A DNA stretch of 34,436 bases from Thermodesulfobacteriota bacterium. GTDB taxonomy: Bacteria; Desulfobacterota; WTBG01; CAIYCZ01; CAIRTM01. The stretch covers positions 1 through 34,436 of the forward strand of contig JANQFE010000089.1 of assembly GCA_028278025.1 (NCBI GenBank), given 5' to 3'. Positions 1-10,100 of the stretch are shown piece by piece (the first letter of the stretch is position 1; every line of letters starts with the position of its first letter). The notes beneath the pieces were generated by a model. That model did no database searches and was not told the DNA's origin. It was given only the letters and a program-made list of their open reading frames with translations. The position numbers and the translations under genes were made by a program.

Positions 1-290
1 CTGCCGGGGAGGACCAAACATCTTCTCCGGTTTCATATTCCCAGACCCATGCGCCTGTTGCTGCGTTCAAGCAGTAAACCTTACCATCCAGACTTCCTAC
101 ATAGACATAACCGCCTGATACTGCCGGAGAGGATTCCACAGAACCTCCGGCTTCATATTCCCAGACCCATGCGCCTGTTGCTGCGTTCAAACAGTAAACC
201 TTCCTATTAGTATTTCCTGCATAAACATAGCCGCCTGATACTGCCGGGTTGGAATATAATATATCACCTCCGGTTTTATATTCCCAGACC
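1..290 (-). repeat. 120-bp tandem repeat inside the PQQ-repeat gene
   Basis: Two full 120-bp units (1-120 and 121-240) and the beginning of a third (241-290) align without gaps. The stretch around 31-75 is almost identical to 151-195. Each unit encodes one propeller blade. Conservation at DNA level is much higher than in the other PQQ protein of this window, which suggests recent duplication or gene conversion. Confidence 0.85.
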
Positions 291-382
291 TTGCGCTTTT
301 CACACGGGCCAAGCCCGCATAAGAAGATACATGAACTGATTAACAGACAGGTAGTGATTAACTTTTGGTGAGTCTTGTGCAT
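1..382 (-). CDS. PQQ-like beta-propeller repeat lipoprotein (partial, N-terminal part)
   Basis: The minus strand is open from an ATG at 382 to the left edge, so only about 127 N-terminal residues are present. The start has a good ribosome-binding site (GGAGAGGAAA just upstream). The N-terminus is basic then hydrophobic, with cysteines in LISSC and FLCG contexts, so this is probably a lipoprotein; which cysteine is lipidated is unclear. After it come repeats of about 40 residues of the type VSGGYVYVGSLDGKVYCLNA followed by ATGAWVWEYETG, the pattern of PQQ-like beta-propeller blades (PF13360/PF13570). The blades probably form an extracytoplasmic propeller; the ligand is unknown. A consensus-like promoter lies upstream at 421-449. 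Family assignment is firm; function is open. Confidence 0.85.
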   Translation of the reverse strand, partial: MHKTHQKLITTCLLISSCIFLCGLGPCEKRKVWEYKTGGDILYSNPAVSGGYVYAGNTNRKVYCLNAATGAWVWEYEAGGSVESSPAVSGGYVYVGSLDGKVYCLNAATGAWVWEYETGEDVWSSPA

Positions 383-420
383 GTTTTCCTCTCCTATATT
401 TGAAAATATTTTACTGACAG

Positions 421-449
421 ACTATATAAAAAATAAAATTGGATGTCAA
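421..449 (-). promoter_or_regulatory. sigma-70-type promoter for the PQQ-repeat lipoprotein
   Basis: Read on the minus strand, TTGACA (444-449) is followed by a 17-nt AT-rich spacer and TATAGT (421-426). This lies about 40 nt upstream of the ATG at 382. Hexamers and spacing are near consensus. Confidence 0.7.
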
Positions 450-595
450 TATTGCTTCAGTGGAAAAGGTGTCGCATCTTTAGCATGACAAAAACTCATA
501 ACCTCGTTACCATTGTCTCACTTTAATTATTATTCTTTTTTTACCGCATTGGGCATTTCTTTAAAAAAATCTGATCCCTTTTCCTGGCTACCACA

Positions 596-2512
596 CTAAT
601 CCCCCTTCTTCCTCATCACCCTTTTATCGCCCATCCGCAGAGTAATGCGTGCTTTATCCATATATTCAAAGAGGGGAATAATGAATTTCCTGGTAAGGCC
701 GGTCAGCTCCTTAAAATTTTTAATGGTCATTTCGCCGTCTTTTTCCATGAGTGTCCGGGCCTGCTGAACAATCCGGCTCAGCACCTCTGCATTATAAAGC
801 AAGTCTTCATTGAGTTTAATGAGTGTGCCTTCCCGCACAAGCAGATCAAGTATGCTTGCAGCTTCCTTTTCCTGTATGTTGAGCTGCTCAATAAGTTCTC
901 TTCTCGTGGGGGGAGTATGACCACCTTTTTTATAGAGGGTCTGAATATTATTTTTAAGATCCTGCTGATCACCCTGCAAAACCGTATTGTGTTCCGGCAG
1001 AGACAAAAATTCCTTTGTTATGCGGATACGTTCCTCCTGCATAAGCCTGTCAAGCACAAAAGAGTATAATCTCGGGTTTGTTCCTCGTGGAAGTCCCGCT
1101 GTAATTTCTTCTTTTAACAAGCCCGGCTTAAGCGGATTCCGGGCGTGAAATGCTTTCAGTTGATCGACTACATTTTTTTCAATAGCACGAATGATATCAG
1201 GCAGCGTTACCTGCAGCGGTTTTTTATTAAAGGCAACAATCTCACCCTTGGAAAGCATACTGTCTAACCGGGCTTGCAACTTTTTGGCTTCCAGACCACA
1301 GCGCGCCTGTATCTGTTGCAAATCAAGGCCGTTGGTGCCGGCTTCCTTGCAGAAAAGCAGCAGCGCTTCTACAATGTCTCCCTTTTTGAGGATGTCCAGA
1401 CGCACAGTTGTCTGTTCTGAAAAACGTTTATGTTTGGGGGGAAGATTGTCAAGCACCTCGCCTCCCCCGATCGTGTATACCGGTGAGTAGCTCCGCAGAA
1501 CATAGCGGTCATGGGGAAGTACTACAGCAGGTGTTTCGGGCACAATTTGTATATAACCACTGTCTCCAGGCTGCAGCTCTTCACTCTGCAGCAGTATTAC
1601 CCGGCTGATAATTTCAGAAGTGCCCGCGTGAAAGCGGACCAGGGTCCTGTTTTTCAATGGCCGTGGAGAATGTTCCAGATGTTCGAACCATGCGGTAATC
1701 TTTTTTGCAGGCAGTATACTGCCAGGCCGGATGACAACATCTCCGCGGCTGATTGCAGCTTTTTCAATCCCCTGAAAATTGAGAGCAGTTCTTACCCCTG
1801 CAGGTGCTGAATCAGCCTTCGTGCCATGGACCTGCACTCCCCGTATTTTAGCACTGATCTTGGCCGGCAGAATTTCAACCTCGTTACCAACTGAAATTTT
1901 ACCGGCCCTGAGCGTTCCGGTAATGACCGTACCAAAACCCTTCATTGAGAATACACGGTCTATCGGCAGACGAAACATGCCTAACGCCGGCCGTTCATCA
2001 ATCTCTGCTATCAGACTCTCAAGGGCTGCCAGGAGTCTATCGATTCCTGTGTTGCTTGTCGCTGATACCGGAACAACCGGCGAATTTTCAAGAAAGGTGT
2101 CTTTTACAAATTTTTGTATGTCTGCAGTTACCAGCTCTATCCACTCTTCATCAACAAGGTCTGTTTTGGTAAGAACAATCAGGCCTTTTTTAATGGAAAG
2201 AACTCTGCAAATATCAAGATGCTCACGCGTCTGAGGCATAACACCTTCGTCAGCAGCAATAATCAGCATCACTGCGTCTATGCCGCCGACCCCTGCGACC
2301 ATGTTTTTAACGAACCGTTCATGTCCGGGCACATCAATAATGCCGGCTTTCTGGCCGCTGGGCAGTGTAAGAGACGCAAACCCCAGTTCAATAGTGATGC
2401 CGCGTTCTTTTTCCTCTTTCAAACGATCACAGTCAGTGCCGGTTAAGACTTTAATGAGGGTTGTTTTTCCGTGATCAATGTGGCCGGCAGTTCCCAGAAT
2501 AATGCGTTTCAT
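596..2512 (-). CDS. selB: Selenocysteine-specific translation elongation factor SelB
   Basis: A 638-residue GTPase that delivers Sec-tRNA to UGA codons at a SECIS hairpin. Visible motifs: G1 GHIDHGKT at residues 10-17, a switch region with [10 protein letters not shown] at 38-47, G3 DVPGHE at 60-65 and G4 TKTD at 115-118. EF-Tu-like beta-barrel domains follow to about residue 350. The C-terminal portion (about 370-638) has the charged winged-helix character of the SelB mRNA-binding domain. Length fits bacterial SelB (about 610-640). The start has only a weak ribosome-binding site. No selA, selD, selC or recognisable selenoprotein is in the window, so the rest of the pathway must lie elsewhere. 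It is on the opposite strand from the trmN6-like gene. Identification is secure. Confidence 0.96.
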   Translation of the reverse strand: MKRIILGTAGHIDHGKTTLIKVLTGTDCDRLKEEKERGITIELGFASLTLPSGQKAGIIDVPGHERFVKNMVAGVGGIDAVMLIIAADEGVMPQTREHLDICRVLSIKKGLIVLTKTDLVDEEWIELVTADIQKFVKDTFLENSPVVPVSATSNTGIDRLLAALESLIAEIDERPALGMFRLPIDRVFSMKGFGTVITGTLRAGKISVGNEVEILPAKISAKIRGVQVHGTKADSAPAGVRTALNFQGIEKAAISRGDVVIRPGSILPAKKITAWFEHLEHSPRPLKNRTLVRFHAGTSEIISRVILLQSEELQPGDSGYIQIVPETPAVVLPHDRYVLRSYSPVYTIGGGEVLDNLPPKHKRFSEQTTVRLDILKKGDIVEALLLFCKEAGTNGLDLQQIQARCGLEAKKLQARLDSMLSKGEIVAFNKKPLQVTLPDIIRAIEKNVVDQLKAFHARNPLKPGLLKEEITAGLPRGTNPRLYSFVLDRLMQEERIRITKEFLSLPEHNTVLQGDQQDLKNNIQTLYKKGGHTPPTRRELIEQLNIQEKEAASILDLLVREGTLIKLNEDLLYNAEVLSRIVQQARTLMEKDGEMTIKNFKELTGLTRKFIIPLFEYMDKARITLRMGDKRVMRKKGD

Positions 2513-2601
2513 GATACTCTAGGTAAAGAGGTTAAAGTGTTAAAAGGCAAAAGCAAAACACTAAACACTCGTTTTACCTTTCACTGTTATGTGTATTTCC
2601 A

Positions 2602-2630
2602 TTGACATATACGGGTACATAAATTATCTT
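2602..2630 (+). promoter_or_regulatory. sigma-70-type promoter upstream of the trmN6-like gene
   Basis: TTGACA at 2602-2607, a 17-nt spacer and TATCTT at 2625-2630 lie about 110 nt upstream of the ATG at 2741. This is the best promoter in the selB / trmN6 divergent region. Confidence 0.6.
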
Positions 2631-2740
2631 TATTTTAAATGAGTGTAAAGAAAATATTTTTTCAAAACAAATTGGAGGGTGGAAGTTAATAGAAACACCT
2701 TTGATGTGTCGTTATTTTGCCCTCTGAACACTTTTTAATT

Positions 2741-3478
2741 ATGATTTCACAACACTCTGATACTGAACTGCACAAGCTGTTTGACGGACGGCTTACAATC
2801 TTCCAGAAGAAAAACGGCTATCGTTTTTCTATTGATTCAATTCTGCTTGGCAATTTTGCGGCAGAGCGAACATCCGGCAAGGTTGCCGATCTGGGTACCG
2901 GAAGCGGTATATTGCCCGTCCTTCTGGCCAGATCTGACGCAGTAAAAAAAATAACCGGTATTGAAATCCAGGAAGAACTTGCAGAACTGGCAATACAGAA
3001 TATTGTTTTTAATAAATGCGAAGAAAAGGTTTCTATTATAAAAACAGATATAAAGAATCTTAAAACATATTTTGCTCCTGAAACTTTTGATGCGGTTGTG
3101 ACAAATCCGCCTTTCTACCCGGCTGATTCAGGCAGAATAAACCCCGACGAACAGAATGCCGTTGCCCGGCATGAGCTGCACGGAACGCTGCAAGATTTTG
3201 TAACGGCAGCGGCCTTCCTTGTAAAGCTCTCGGGGAAGTTTATCGCCATCTATCTGTCCTCGAGAATTGCTGACCTGATTTCGCAAATGAGATTGAAAAA
3301 CATCGAACCCAAAGTCCTGCAGTTTGTCCATGCCCGCCGTGATGAACCGGCAACCATGGTTTTAGTAGAAGGAATCAAGAGAGCAGGCCTTGAGGCAAAA
3401 ATATTGCCGCCATTGATCCTCTATGAGAACGATGCAAATTATACTGAAGAGGTTAAACGCATATTCAGCAATATATGA
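2741..3478 (+). CDS. TrmN6-like tRNA1(Val) adenine-N6 methyltransferase
   Basis: A class I SAM-dependent methyltransferase of about 245 residues. The SAM-binding glycine motif DLGTGSG lies near residue 50 and the N6-adenine motif NPPFY near residue 122. The N-terminal stretch DGRLTIFQKKNGYRFSIDSILL is characteristic of the TrmN6/YfiC family, which methylates A37 of tRNA1(Val) in E. coli (family knowledge). The frame can be opened from a TTG at 2717, but neither start has a clear ribosome-binding site; the ATG at 2741 is preferred because it sits just before the conserved region. DUF1015 follows 49 nt later on the same strand and may be cotranscribed. A free-standing RlmF-like or other N6-adenine enzyme cannot be excluded. 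Confidence 0.82.
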   Translation: MISQHSDTELHKLFDGRLTIFQKKNGYRFSIDSILLGNFAAERTSGKVADLGTGSGILPVLLARSDAVKKITGIEIQEELAELAIQNIVFNKCEEKVSIIKTDIKNLKTYFAPETFDAVVTNPPFYPADSGRINPDEQNAVARHELHGTLQDFVTAAAFLVKLSGKFIAIYLSSRIADLISQMRLKNIEPKVLQFVHARRDEPATMVLVEGIKRAGLEAKILPPLILYENDANYTEEVKRIFSNI

Positions 3479-3527
3479 ACATAAGCTTTCACCACTATGT
3501 AATTTAGCAGCTAAGACCTTATCAATT

Positions 3528-4868
3528 ATGAATTTTAAAAACATCGCCTTACATGTTCCGACAATTCTTCTTCCTGCGCAGGGTATTGACCTGTCACAAT
3601 GGGCCGTTATTGCCTGTGATCAGTATACTTCCCAGCCGGAGTACTGGCAGCAGGTAAAAGAGTATGTAGAAGGAAGTCCGTCAACCCTGAATCTGATATT
3701 TCCGGAAGCTTTTCTTGAATCTGAGGCTAAGGGACAAATTATTCAGAACATTCATACACATATGCAGACTTATGGTGAGCAAAAGATTCTGGTTCCCCAA
3801 AAGCCCGGTTTTATCCTGGTTGACCGCTTAACCCCTCATGCTGCATCCCGTAAAGGGTTAATTGTTGCCCTGGACCTTGAACAGTATGACTACCGTGAAG
3901 GATCACGGTCATTGATCCGGCCGACAGAAGGAACCATACTGGACCGCCTCCCTCCCCGGATACAGGTAAGGGAAAATGCACCCATCGAACTTCCCCATAT
4001 CATGGTTCTCATTGATGATCCCCAGCGCACAGTCATAGAGCCGTTGTGTGATAAAAACCTGAATAAAATCTATGATTTTGATCTCATGATGCAGGCCGGA
4101 CATATAACAGGCTATCATGTGCATGATGAGCACACGATCCTTGAAATTGCAGAAAACCTTGCCGAACTTGCCGACCCTGCCCGCTTCAATAAAAAGTATA
4201 CCGTCGGCACACAAGACGTTCTTTTGTATGCAATGGGTGACGGCAATCACTCGTTTGCAACTGCCAGGGCAATCTGGGAACAACTAAAACAGAATGCTTT
4301 AGACAAGCAGGCCGTCATGAACCATCCTGCCCGGTATGCTCTGGTAGAACTGATAAATGTACACGATGAGGGACTTTCATTTGAACCGATTCATCGGGTT
4401 GTGTTTAATGTTGCTGTTGATGAAGTCCTGCTTGAAATAGAAAAATTCTACCGGAAGCAGGGGGTCGGGATATCATATCAAACAGTTGATAATCGCCGGA
4501 CCCTCATAAATACAGGGACTACTACACAACAAGCCAACACGCATACTATCAAAGTTATCTCACAAAGCACCTGCGGCTTGTTAACTATTACAGATCCGGT
4601 ATGTACTATGGAGGCAGCCACGCTGCAGACATTTCTGGACACCTTTTTGCAGCAGAGGCCCGCAACAAAGATTGACTATATTCACGGTGCAGATGTGCTG
4701 GCGCATCTGGCTTCACAGCCGGGCAATATCGGCTTCCTGCTTCCTGCGATATCCAAACATAGTCTGTTTAAAACCATTCTCTTGGATGGGGCCCTGCCGC
4801 GCAAAGCCTTCTCACTGGGCGAAGCAGATGAAAAACGTTTCTACCTCGAATGCAGAAGCATATCATAA
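3528..4868 (+). CDS. DUF1015 family protein
   Basis: About 446 residues from the ATG at 3528. The frame is open farther upstream to 3423, but that extension overlaps the preceding gene and does not look like the family. Diagnostic features are the N-terminal WAVIACDQYTSQPEYW block, an internal HVHDEHTI stretch and the AMGDGNHSFATA motif near residue 245. Length is typical of DUF1015. The family is widespread in anaerobic bacteria and its biochemical role is not established to my knowledge. No signal peptide or membrane segment is visible, so it is probably cytosolic. No strong ribosome-binding site is seen. It is followed by a 290-nt hairpin-rich gap. Confidence 0.85.
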   Translation: MNFKNIALHVPTILLPAQGIDLSQWAVIACDQYTSQPEYWQQVKEYVEGSPSTLNLIFPEAFLESEAKGQIIQNIHTHMQTYGEQKILVPQKPGFILVDRLTPHAASRKGLIVALDLEQYDYREGSRSLIRPTEGTILDRLPPRIQVRENAPIELPHIMVLIDDPQRTVIEPLCDKNLNKIYDFDLMMQAGHITGYHVHDEHTILEIAENLAELADPARFNKKYTVGTQDVLLYAMGDGNHSFATARAIWEQLKQNALDKQAVMNHPARYALVELINVHDEGLSFEPIHRVVFNVAVDEVLLEIEKFYRKQGVGISYQTVDNRRTLINTGTTTQQANTHTIKVISQSTCGLLTITDPVCTMEAATLQTFLDTFLQQRPATKIDYIHGADVLAHLASQPGNIGFLLPAISKHSLFKTILLDGALPRKAFSLGEADEKRFYLECRSIS

Positions 4869-4927
4869 AAAAGTGATGAGTAACGAGTGTTGAGAAAAGT
4901 ATAATCGCTTTGTCAGTCATAACTATC

Positions 4928-5144
4928 TAACCGCAGAATCACGCAGACGGTCGCGGACTTTTTTCTCCCGCAACACTGCGGGAGAAAAACCATCCATGGC
5001 CTTCCAGGCCAGTAAACAATGGATAATTTGAGCTCTATAATTTCTCAAGCAAAGCTATTTTCATATCGCAAAGCAATTGCATTTTCTAAGCGGACAGGTC
5101 GTCCGCTTAGAATGTCTGCGTTGATCTGCGCCAGTCTGCGGTTA
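4928..5144. repeat. Intergenic inverted-repeat element with three internal hairpins
   Basis: The ends form nested perfect inverted repeats: TAACCGCAG (4928-4936) with CTGCGGTTA (5136-5144), and ACGCAGAC (4941-4948) with GTCTGCGT (5114-5121). Inside are a 12-bp perfect stem (TTTTCTCCCGCA 4961-4972 with 4977-4988, loop ACAC), a smaller hairpin around TGGCC/GGCCA (near 4996-5010), and a second 12-bp perfect stem (TTCTAAGCGGAC 5084-5095 with 5101-5112). No transposase ORF fits inside. It fills nearly the whole gap between the convergent DUF1015 and DUF721 genes. It may act as a bidirectional transcription stop or be a MITE-like repeat. Confidence 0.6.
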
Positions 5145-5160
5145 ATAGCAAAAAAATGTA

Positions 5161-5625
5161 TTACTCTTGCTTTTTGTTTTTCATATATGCTGCCATGACA
5201 CGCTCAAATGCCTGGCGCAGTTCCGGATCTTCAATTGAGGAAGACTGTTGAGCAATTTTTTGTATTTCTTCGCTGTTTAAGGCGGGAAGCTTATGTGTAA
5301 GGCCTCTTTGTACAGGGGGGGAAATACTGCCGACCTTAAATCGAATATCTTCTATTTTTGCAGAATGGAGCTCGCTGTTGATTTTCTCAATGATTTTATC
5401 ACGCAGAAAATGCAGTTCCTGCATCCAAACAGAATTTTCAACATTGACAAAGAGAATATTCTTGCGAACGGAGGCAGGCTGAGCCTTCTCTGCTATTCTT
5501 TGCCCTACAGTTTTATTCCAGATTGCACGGATTCTTATATATTCCGTTTTATGTTCCTGCGGAATATTCTGTAAAATGGATCCAAGAATATCCTGCAAGT
5601 TTGATAAGCTACTGTCCTGTGTCAT
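5161..5625 (-). CDS. DUF721 / DciA-like protein
   Basis: About 154 residues from the ATG at 5625 (weak GAGAAGAG upstream). An in-frame GTG at 5652 would add nine residues but has no ribosome-binding site. The core from LSNLQDILGSIL through IWNKTVGQRIAEKAQPASVRKNILFVNVENSVWMQEL matches the DUF721 fold. DUF721 includes DciA, the DnaB helicase operator found in bacteria lacking DnaC/DnaI (family knowledge). The C-terminus is charged and likely disordered. A role in replication initiation is inferred only from the family; many DUF721 proteins are uncharacterised. Confidence 0.78.
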   Translation of the reverse strand: MTQDSSLSNLQDILGSILQNIPQEHKTEYIRIRAIWNKTVGQRIAEKAQPASVRKNILFVNVENSVWMQELHFLRDKIIEKINSELHSAKIEDIRFKVGSISPPVQRGLTHKLPALNSEEIQKIAQQSSSIEDPELRQAFERVMAAYMKNKKQE

Positions 5626-5747
5626 TGACCGCACTCTTCTCAATGGTCTCACATACTAACATTTTTTATCATACCACCGATAAAAGCACAAAGAGAATAT
5701 ATCCATACGTGCAGGCCTCTCAGCACGCGCGGCTGTAAATTGTTTAC

Positions 5748-5775
5748 TTGACATAACCGCCTGCTTTTATAAATA
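5748..5775 (+). promoter_or_regulatory. sigma-70-type promoter for the NSS transporter
   Basis: TTGACA at 5748-5753, 16-nt spacer, TAAATA at 5770-5775, about 50 nt upstream of the ATG at 5825. The -35 box is perfect and the -10 box weaker. Confidence 0.5.
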
Positions 5776-5824
5776 TATAAACTTTCAAGCATCTTTTCAA
5801 CACAGATAATATCAAGGGACAGCC

Positions 5825-7174
5825 ATGGCTTTACACCGTGAACAGTGGGCAAGCAAACTGGGCTTTGTGCTGGCTGCTGCAGGCTCGGCAATAGGGCTTG
5901 GTAACATCTGGCGATTTCCCTATAAAGCCGGGCAGTATGGGGGCGGTGCCTTTGTGGTGGCCTATATTGTGTCCGTGTTTATTATCGGTATACCGGTAAT
6001 GATCGCGGAATTCATCATCGGCAGAAGCGCTCAGAAAAGCCCTGTGGGGGCTTTTAGAGTTCTGCGGGACAGCAAATACTGGCCGCTGGTAGGGTGGCTG
6101 GGGCTTGCCACAGGGTTTGTTATTTTATCCTATTATAGTGTCGTCGGCGGCTGGATCATAAAATATATCGTTGTATCAATTACAAGCGGTTTTCAGACCG
6201 GTACGGCCTCGGCCAATTTCACCACTTTTCTTGCCAGCCCGTGGCAGCAGGTTTTGTGGCACGCTATCTTTATGTTCATTAATATCCTGATTGTCAGGGG
6301 AGGCATAAGCTCGGGTATTGAAAAGTGGAGTAAAGTGTTGATGCCCGCCCTCTTAATCATTCTAATGATCCTGATGATCAATTCGCTGATGACTGCAGGG
6401 GCCGGTGAAGGCATCCGGTTCCTGCTCAAGCCTGACTTTTCCCAGCTGACCCGCGCAGGGATGCTGGAAGCATTGGGCCATGCTTTCTTTTCACTGAGCC
6501 TCGGCATGGGAGCCATGCTTACATACGGCAGCTATCTTGATAAAAATATAAATATTTCCACCTCTTCGCTTGAAATTGTTATCCTGAATACCTTCTATGC
6601 GATTATGGCCGGTCTGATGATTTTCCCCATAGTGTTTACCTATAATGTTAACCCCAATGCAGGCCCCGGGCTTTTCTTTATAACGCTGCCTGAGGTTTTT
6701 GCCAGGATGCCCGGTGGGCAGGTAGTGGGATTGGCTTTTTTTCTGCTGGTTGCTTTTGCGGCAATTACCTCAGCCATTTCTCTTCTAGAGGTTGTTGTCT
6801 CTTTTTTCATAGATGAGCTGAACTGGTCACGTAAAAAGGCTGACTATATATTGGGAACTGTTATCTTTCTGGTTGGGATACCCTCGGCCCTGTCCTTTAA
6901 TGCATGGAGCGGATTTACACTTTTTGGCGGAAAAAATATTTTTGATCAGCTTGATATGCTTGCGACCAATTTCATGCTGCCTATCGGAGGACTGTTTATT
7001 GCTGTTTTTGCGGGCTGGATACTAACCCACGGGGAGAAGGAAGCTGAAATCAAGCGGGTGGAAAATACTTTCCATTTCTATGATATCTGGCATGTTCTTA
7101 TAAAATACCTGACCCCGGTTGCATTGCTTATAGTACTGCTGTACACCACGGGGCTGCTCAGTTTTTTTGAGTGA
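5825..7174 (+). CDS. Neurotransmitter:sodium symporter (NSS/SNF) family transporter
   Basis: 449 residues, an integral inner-membrane Na+-coupled symporter of the LeuT fold. The N-terminal signature HREQWASKLGFVLAAAGSAIGLGNIWRFPY covers TM1 with its unwound Na+/substrate segment. TM2 (GQYGGGAFVVAYI) and the EFIIGR motif follow. Length is shorter than eukaryotic NSS and fits bacterial members with 11-12 helices such as MhsT and TnaT. These usually import amino acids; the substrate here cannot be read from sequence. ATG at 5825 with AAGGGA upstream. It is monocistronic and its end nearly abuts the convergent RND gene at 7182. Confidence 0.92.
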   Translation: MALHREQWASKLGFVLAAAGSAIGLGNIWRFPYKAGQYGGGAFVVAYIVSVFIIGIPVMIAEFIIGRSAQKSPVGAFRVLRDSKYWPLVGWLGLATGFVILSYYSVVGGWIIKYIVVSITSGFQTGTASANFTTFLASPWQQVLWHAIFMFINILIVRGGISSGIEKWSKVLMPALLIILMILMINSLMTAGAGEGIRFLLKPDFSQLTRAGMLEALGHAFFSLSLGMGAMLTYGSYLDKNINISTSSLEIVILNTFYAIMAGLMIFPIVFTYNVNPNAGPGLFFITLPEVFARMPGGQVVGLAFFLLVAFAAITSAISLLEVVVSFFIDELNWSRKKADYILGTVIFLVGIPSALSFNAWSGFTLFGGKNIFDQLDMLATNFMLPIGGLFIAVFAGWILTHGEKEAEIKRVENTFHFYDIWHVLIKYLTPVALLIVLLYTTGLLSFFE

Positions 7175-7181
7175 ATATATT

Positions 7182-10100
7182 CTACCTGTGCAGTTTCTTA
7201 CGTACCCACACCGAAGCATCATCAATCAGGCTGTACAGGCTGGGAACAATCAGGAGTGTCAGCAGGGTTGATACCAACAGACCGCCGAACAGGGAAATTG
7301 AGATAGGTGCAAAAAGTTCAGCCCCCTCTCCTTTGTTCAGCGCCATAGGCAGCAGAGCCAGGATAGTGGTAAGGGTAGTCATCAGGATCGGCCTGATGCG
7401 AACAAGGCCACCCTGAATGATAGCTTCGGTTTTTTCCATCCCCCGCTCACGCAGCTGGTTAACATAGTCAATTAGCACGATACCATTATTTACAACAACC
7501 CCGATCAGGATCATTATGCCGATAAATGACATTACCGACAGCGTTGTGCCGGTCAGGAAGAGGGCCAGGGCAACACCGACAATAGCCATGGGAACGGCAA
7601 ACATAATGGCAAATGGATATGTCAGGGATTCAAACTGAGAGGCCATAACCATATAGACCAGCAGCACAATCAGGCCGATGGTAAAAAACATGCTGACCAT
7701 TAGCTCCTGCATATCCTCCAGAGAACCGCCGTAGCGTACGTAATATCCTTCCGGCAACGCTATGGTGTCAAGCACTTTTTTTACTTTCTTCTCAATATCC
7801 CGCAGATCCGAGCTGGTTGTGTCCGCGCTGATAGTTACCACCCGCTCCTGATCTTCACGATTAATTTTAACCGGACCCCGCCCTTCTTTGATTGTAGCAA
7901 CATCGGTTAAATTAACCAGAAAGCCCTTCGGTGAAGCAATCAGCACATCCCGCAGGTCCCGGATTGATTCCCGGTCCCGCTGCGAAAACCGTACGCGTAT
8001 ATCGTACTCATCGCCTTCATCCCGATACGTGGTGACTTTCTTGCCCAGAAAAGCGGCATCGACCGTGCCGGAAATGTCGGCAACAGTTATGCCCATGGAA
8101 GATGCTTTGTCCCGGTCTACTGAAATTTGTATTTCGGGTTTTCCCAGCTTCAGGCTGTTATCAACATCAACAATCTCTTTTTCTTTCTTCAGCCCTTCCG
8201 CCACCTGATCACTGATGCGCTTCAAGGCTGTCAGGTCCCGACCGAAAAGCTTAACTTCAATGGGCCTGTCCCCGCCCCGGGTCAGATAATCATTGGTCTG
8301 CATAAAATAAAAAGTCCCCTTGAAAAGCGGCGGCACTTTGGACCTGATAACATCCATAAATTCAACCGCTGTGCGGTTCCGCTCCCCTTTGGGTGCAATT
8401 TCAAAATAGATAACCGCCTCATTAACATCAGCCGCACCGGCTCCCTGGGATGTATCCATCTTTGATGAATCGGACAAACCGCTCATTGAGATAACCGAGC
8501 GAAACTCCGGCTCCTCCATTATGGCCTGCTCCAGCTTCTTAACAAACCCGTAGGTTTCATCCAGGGCGGTTCCGGGCTCCATCCTGATCAGCGCTGTAGA
8601 GTAGATTTCATCCAGTTTGGGAAGCACCTCACCGCCGACAAAAAATGAAAAAACACACAGGCTCATAATAAAGATGCCTATGCCTGTGCAGACGGTTAAA
8701 AAACGGTGGCGTAGAGATTTTGTTATCATCCTTTTATAGAGTGCCTGGATAGCAGCAAAGTACTTTCCCGTGGTTCGTGCCTTTTTAGCCTTGAGAAATC
8801 GCGAGGCAATCATGGGAACCATGGTAAGTGCAATCAGCAGCGAGGCAAACAATGCTATGGTAACGGTAAGGCCTAATGGTCTGGCAAACTGACCGGTAAT
8901 ACCCGTGGCAAAAACCATGGGAAGAAAAACGATTACGCTAGTAAGGGTGGAAGCGGTGATGGCCATGCTCACCTGGGTTGCTCCGATGCGGGCCGCTTCT
9001 TTGCGCTCCTTGCCCTCTTCCAAGTGACGAAATATATTTTCAAGTACTACAATGGAGTTATCCAGAATCATACCCACGCTGAGGGCCAGACCGCTCAAGG
9101 TAATCATATTGAGCGTATAGCCGGCAAAATAGAGGCCGATAAAAGTGGCAATTATAGCAAAGGGAATCGAGATGGCCAGGGTAATCGTAGTTCTTATATT
9201 CCAGAGAAACATCAATAAGACCAGAAAGGCTATTGCCCCTCCCCATAATGCGGTTTCACGCAGCCGGGCCGCCGAATCCCGGATCAGCTTGGAAGTATCC
9301 CACACATTGAGAATATTGATATCAGTGGGCAGTATTGTCTGGATCTTTTCCAGCTCCCGTTCTACAGTACTTACTACTTCAACAGTATTGGCACCGGACT
9401 CCTTGGTAACCCACATAATCACTGAATCGTGCATATTGGTTTTTTCAACATGCCGCAGCTCCTTGTAGCTGTCTTCCACCCGGGCAACATCTTTAATGTA
9501 CACCGGCACACCGGCCTCCATCTTGATCACTGAATCTGCTATCTGCTGGACGGTTGTATACTTTCCCGTAGTACGCACAATATATTCTTCGCTGCCCTTC
9601 TTCAGATGCCCGCCGGGTATATCCCTGTTTTGGGTGCGGATAGTCTGGATAATATCGTTAATGCTCAGGTTATGCGCCTTCAGTCTGCTGCGGTCTGCAT
9701 TTACCAGGATTTCTCTTTCATGTCCTCCGGCAACGGTCACTGAGGCAACACCGGGCAGGTTATCAAGTCGTTTTTCAACACTGTCCTCGATCAATTTGCG
9801 CAGGTTGCGCAAATTACGGCCGGTGGTGCTGTACAGGCCGTAATAAAGAATAGGCATCATGTCTATGTCGGCCTTGGTTACCAGAGGTCGTTCCACATCA
9901 TCAGGCATCAAATCCAGGGACGGCTCCATCATGTTGCGGGCCTCCTGGGCGGATGCAGCCAGATCAGTGCCCCATCTGAATTCAGTCACGATAATGGAAA
10001 AGCCCTCTCGTGAAGTCGATTTTACTTTTTGAACTCCTTCAACCGCGGATACGGCTTCTTCCAGTGGTCTGGTGACGATGGTTTCAATTTCCTGGGAGGC

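Noticed and set aside
383..595. Possible selC (tRNA-Sec) or SECIS element near selB
   Set aside because: No cloverleaf with a long variable arm or acceptor pairing was found in the gaps on either side of selB.
1779..2234. 151-codon open frame on the plus strand opposite selB
   Set aside because: Serine/arginine-rich composition typical of an antisense frame; selB on the other strand is certain.
3909..4283. 124-codon open frame on the minus strand inside the DUF1015 gene
   Set aside because: Antisense shadow of a well-conserved coding region, no recognisable protein features.
4961..4988. Canonical intrinsic terminator for DUF1015
   Set aside because: The stem is strong but the T-run is on its 5' side and no T-tract follows on either strand; treated as part of a repeat element.
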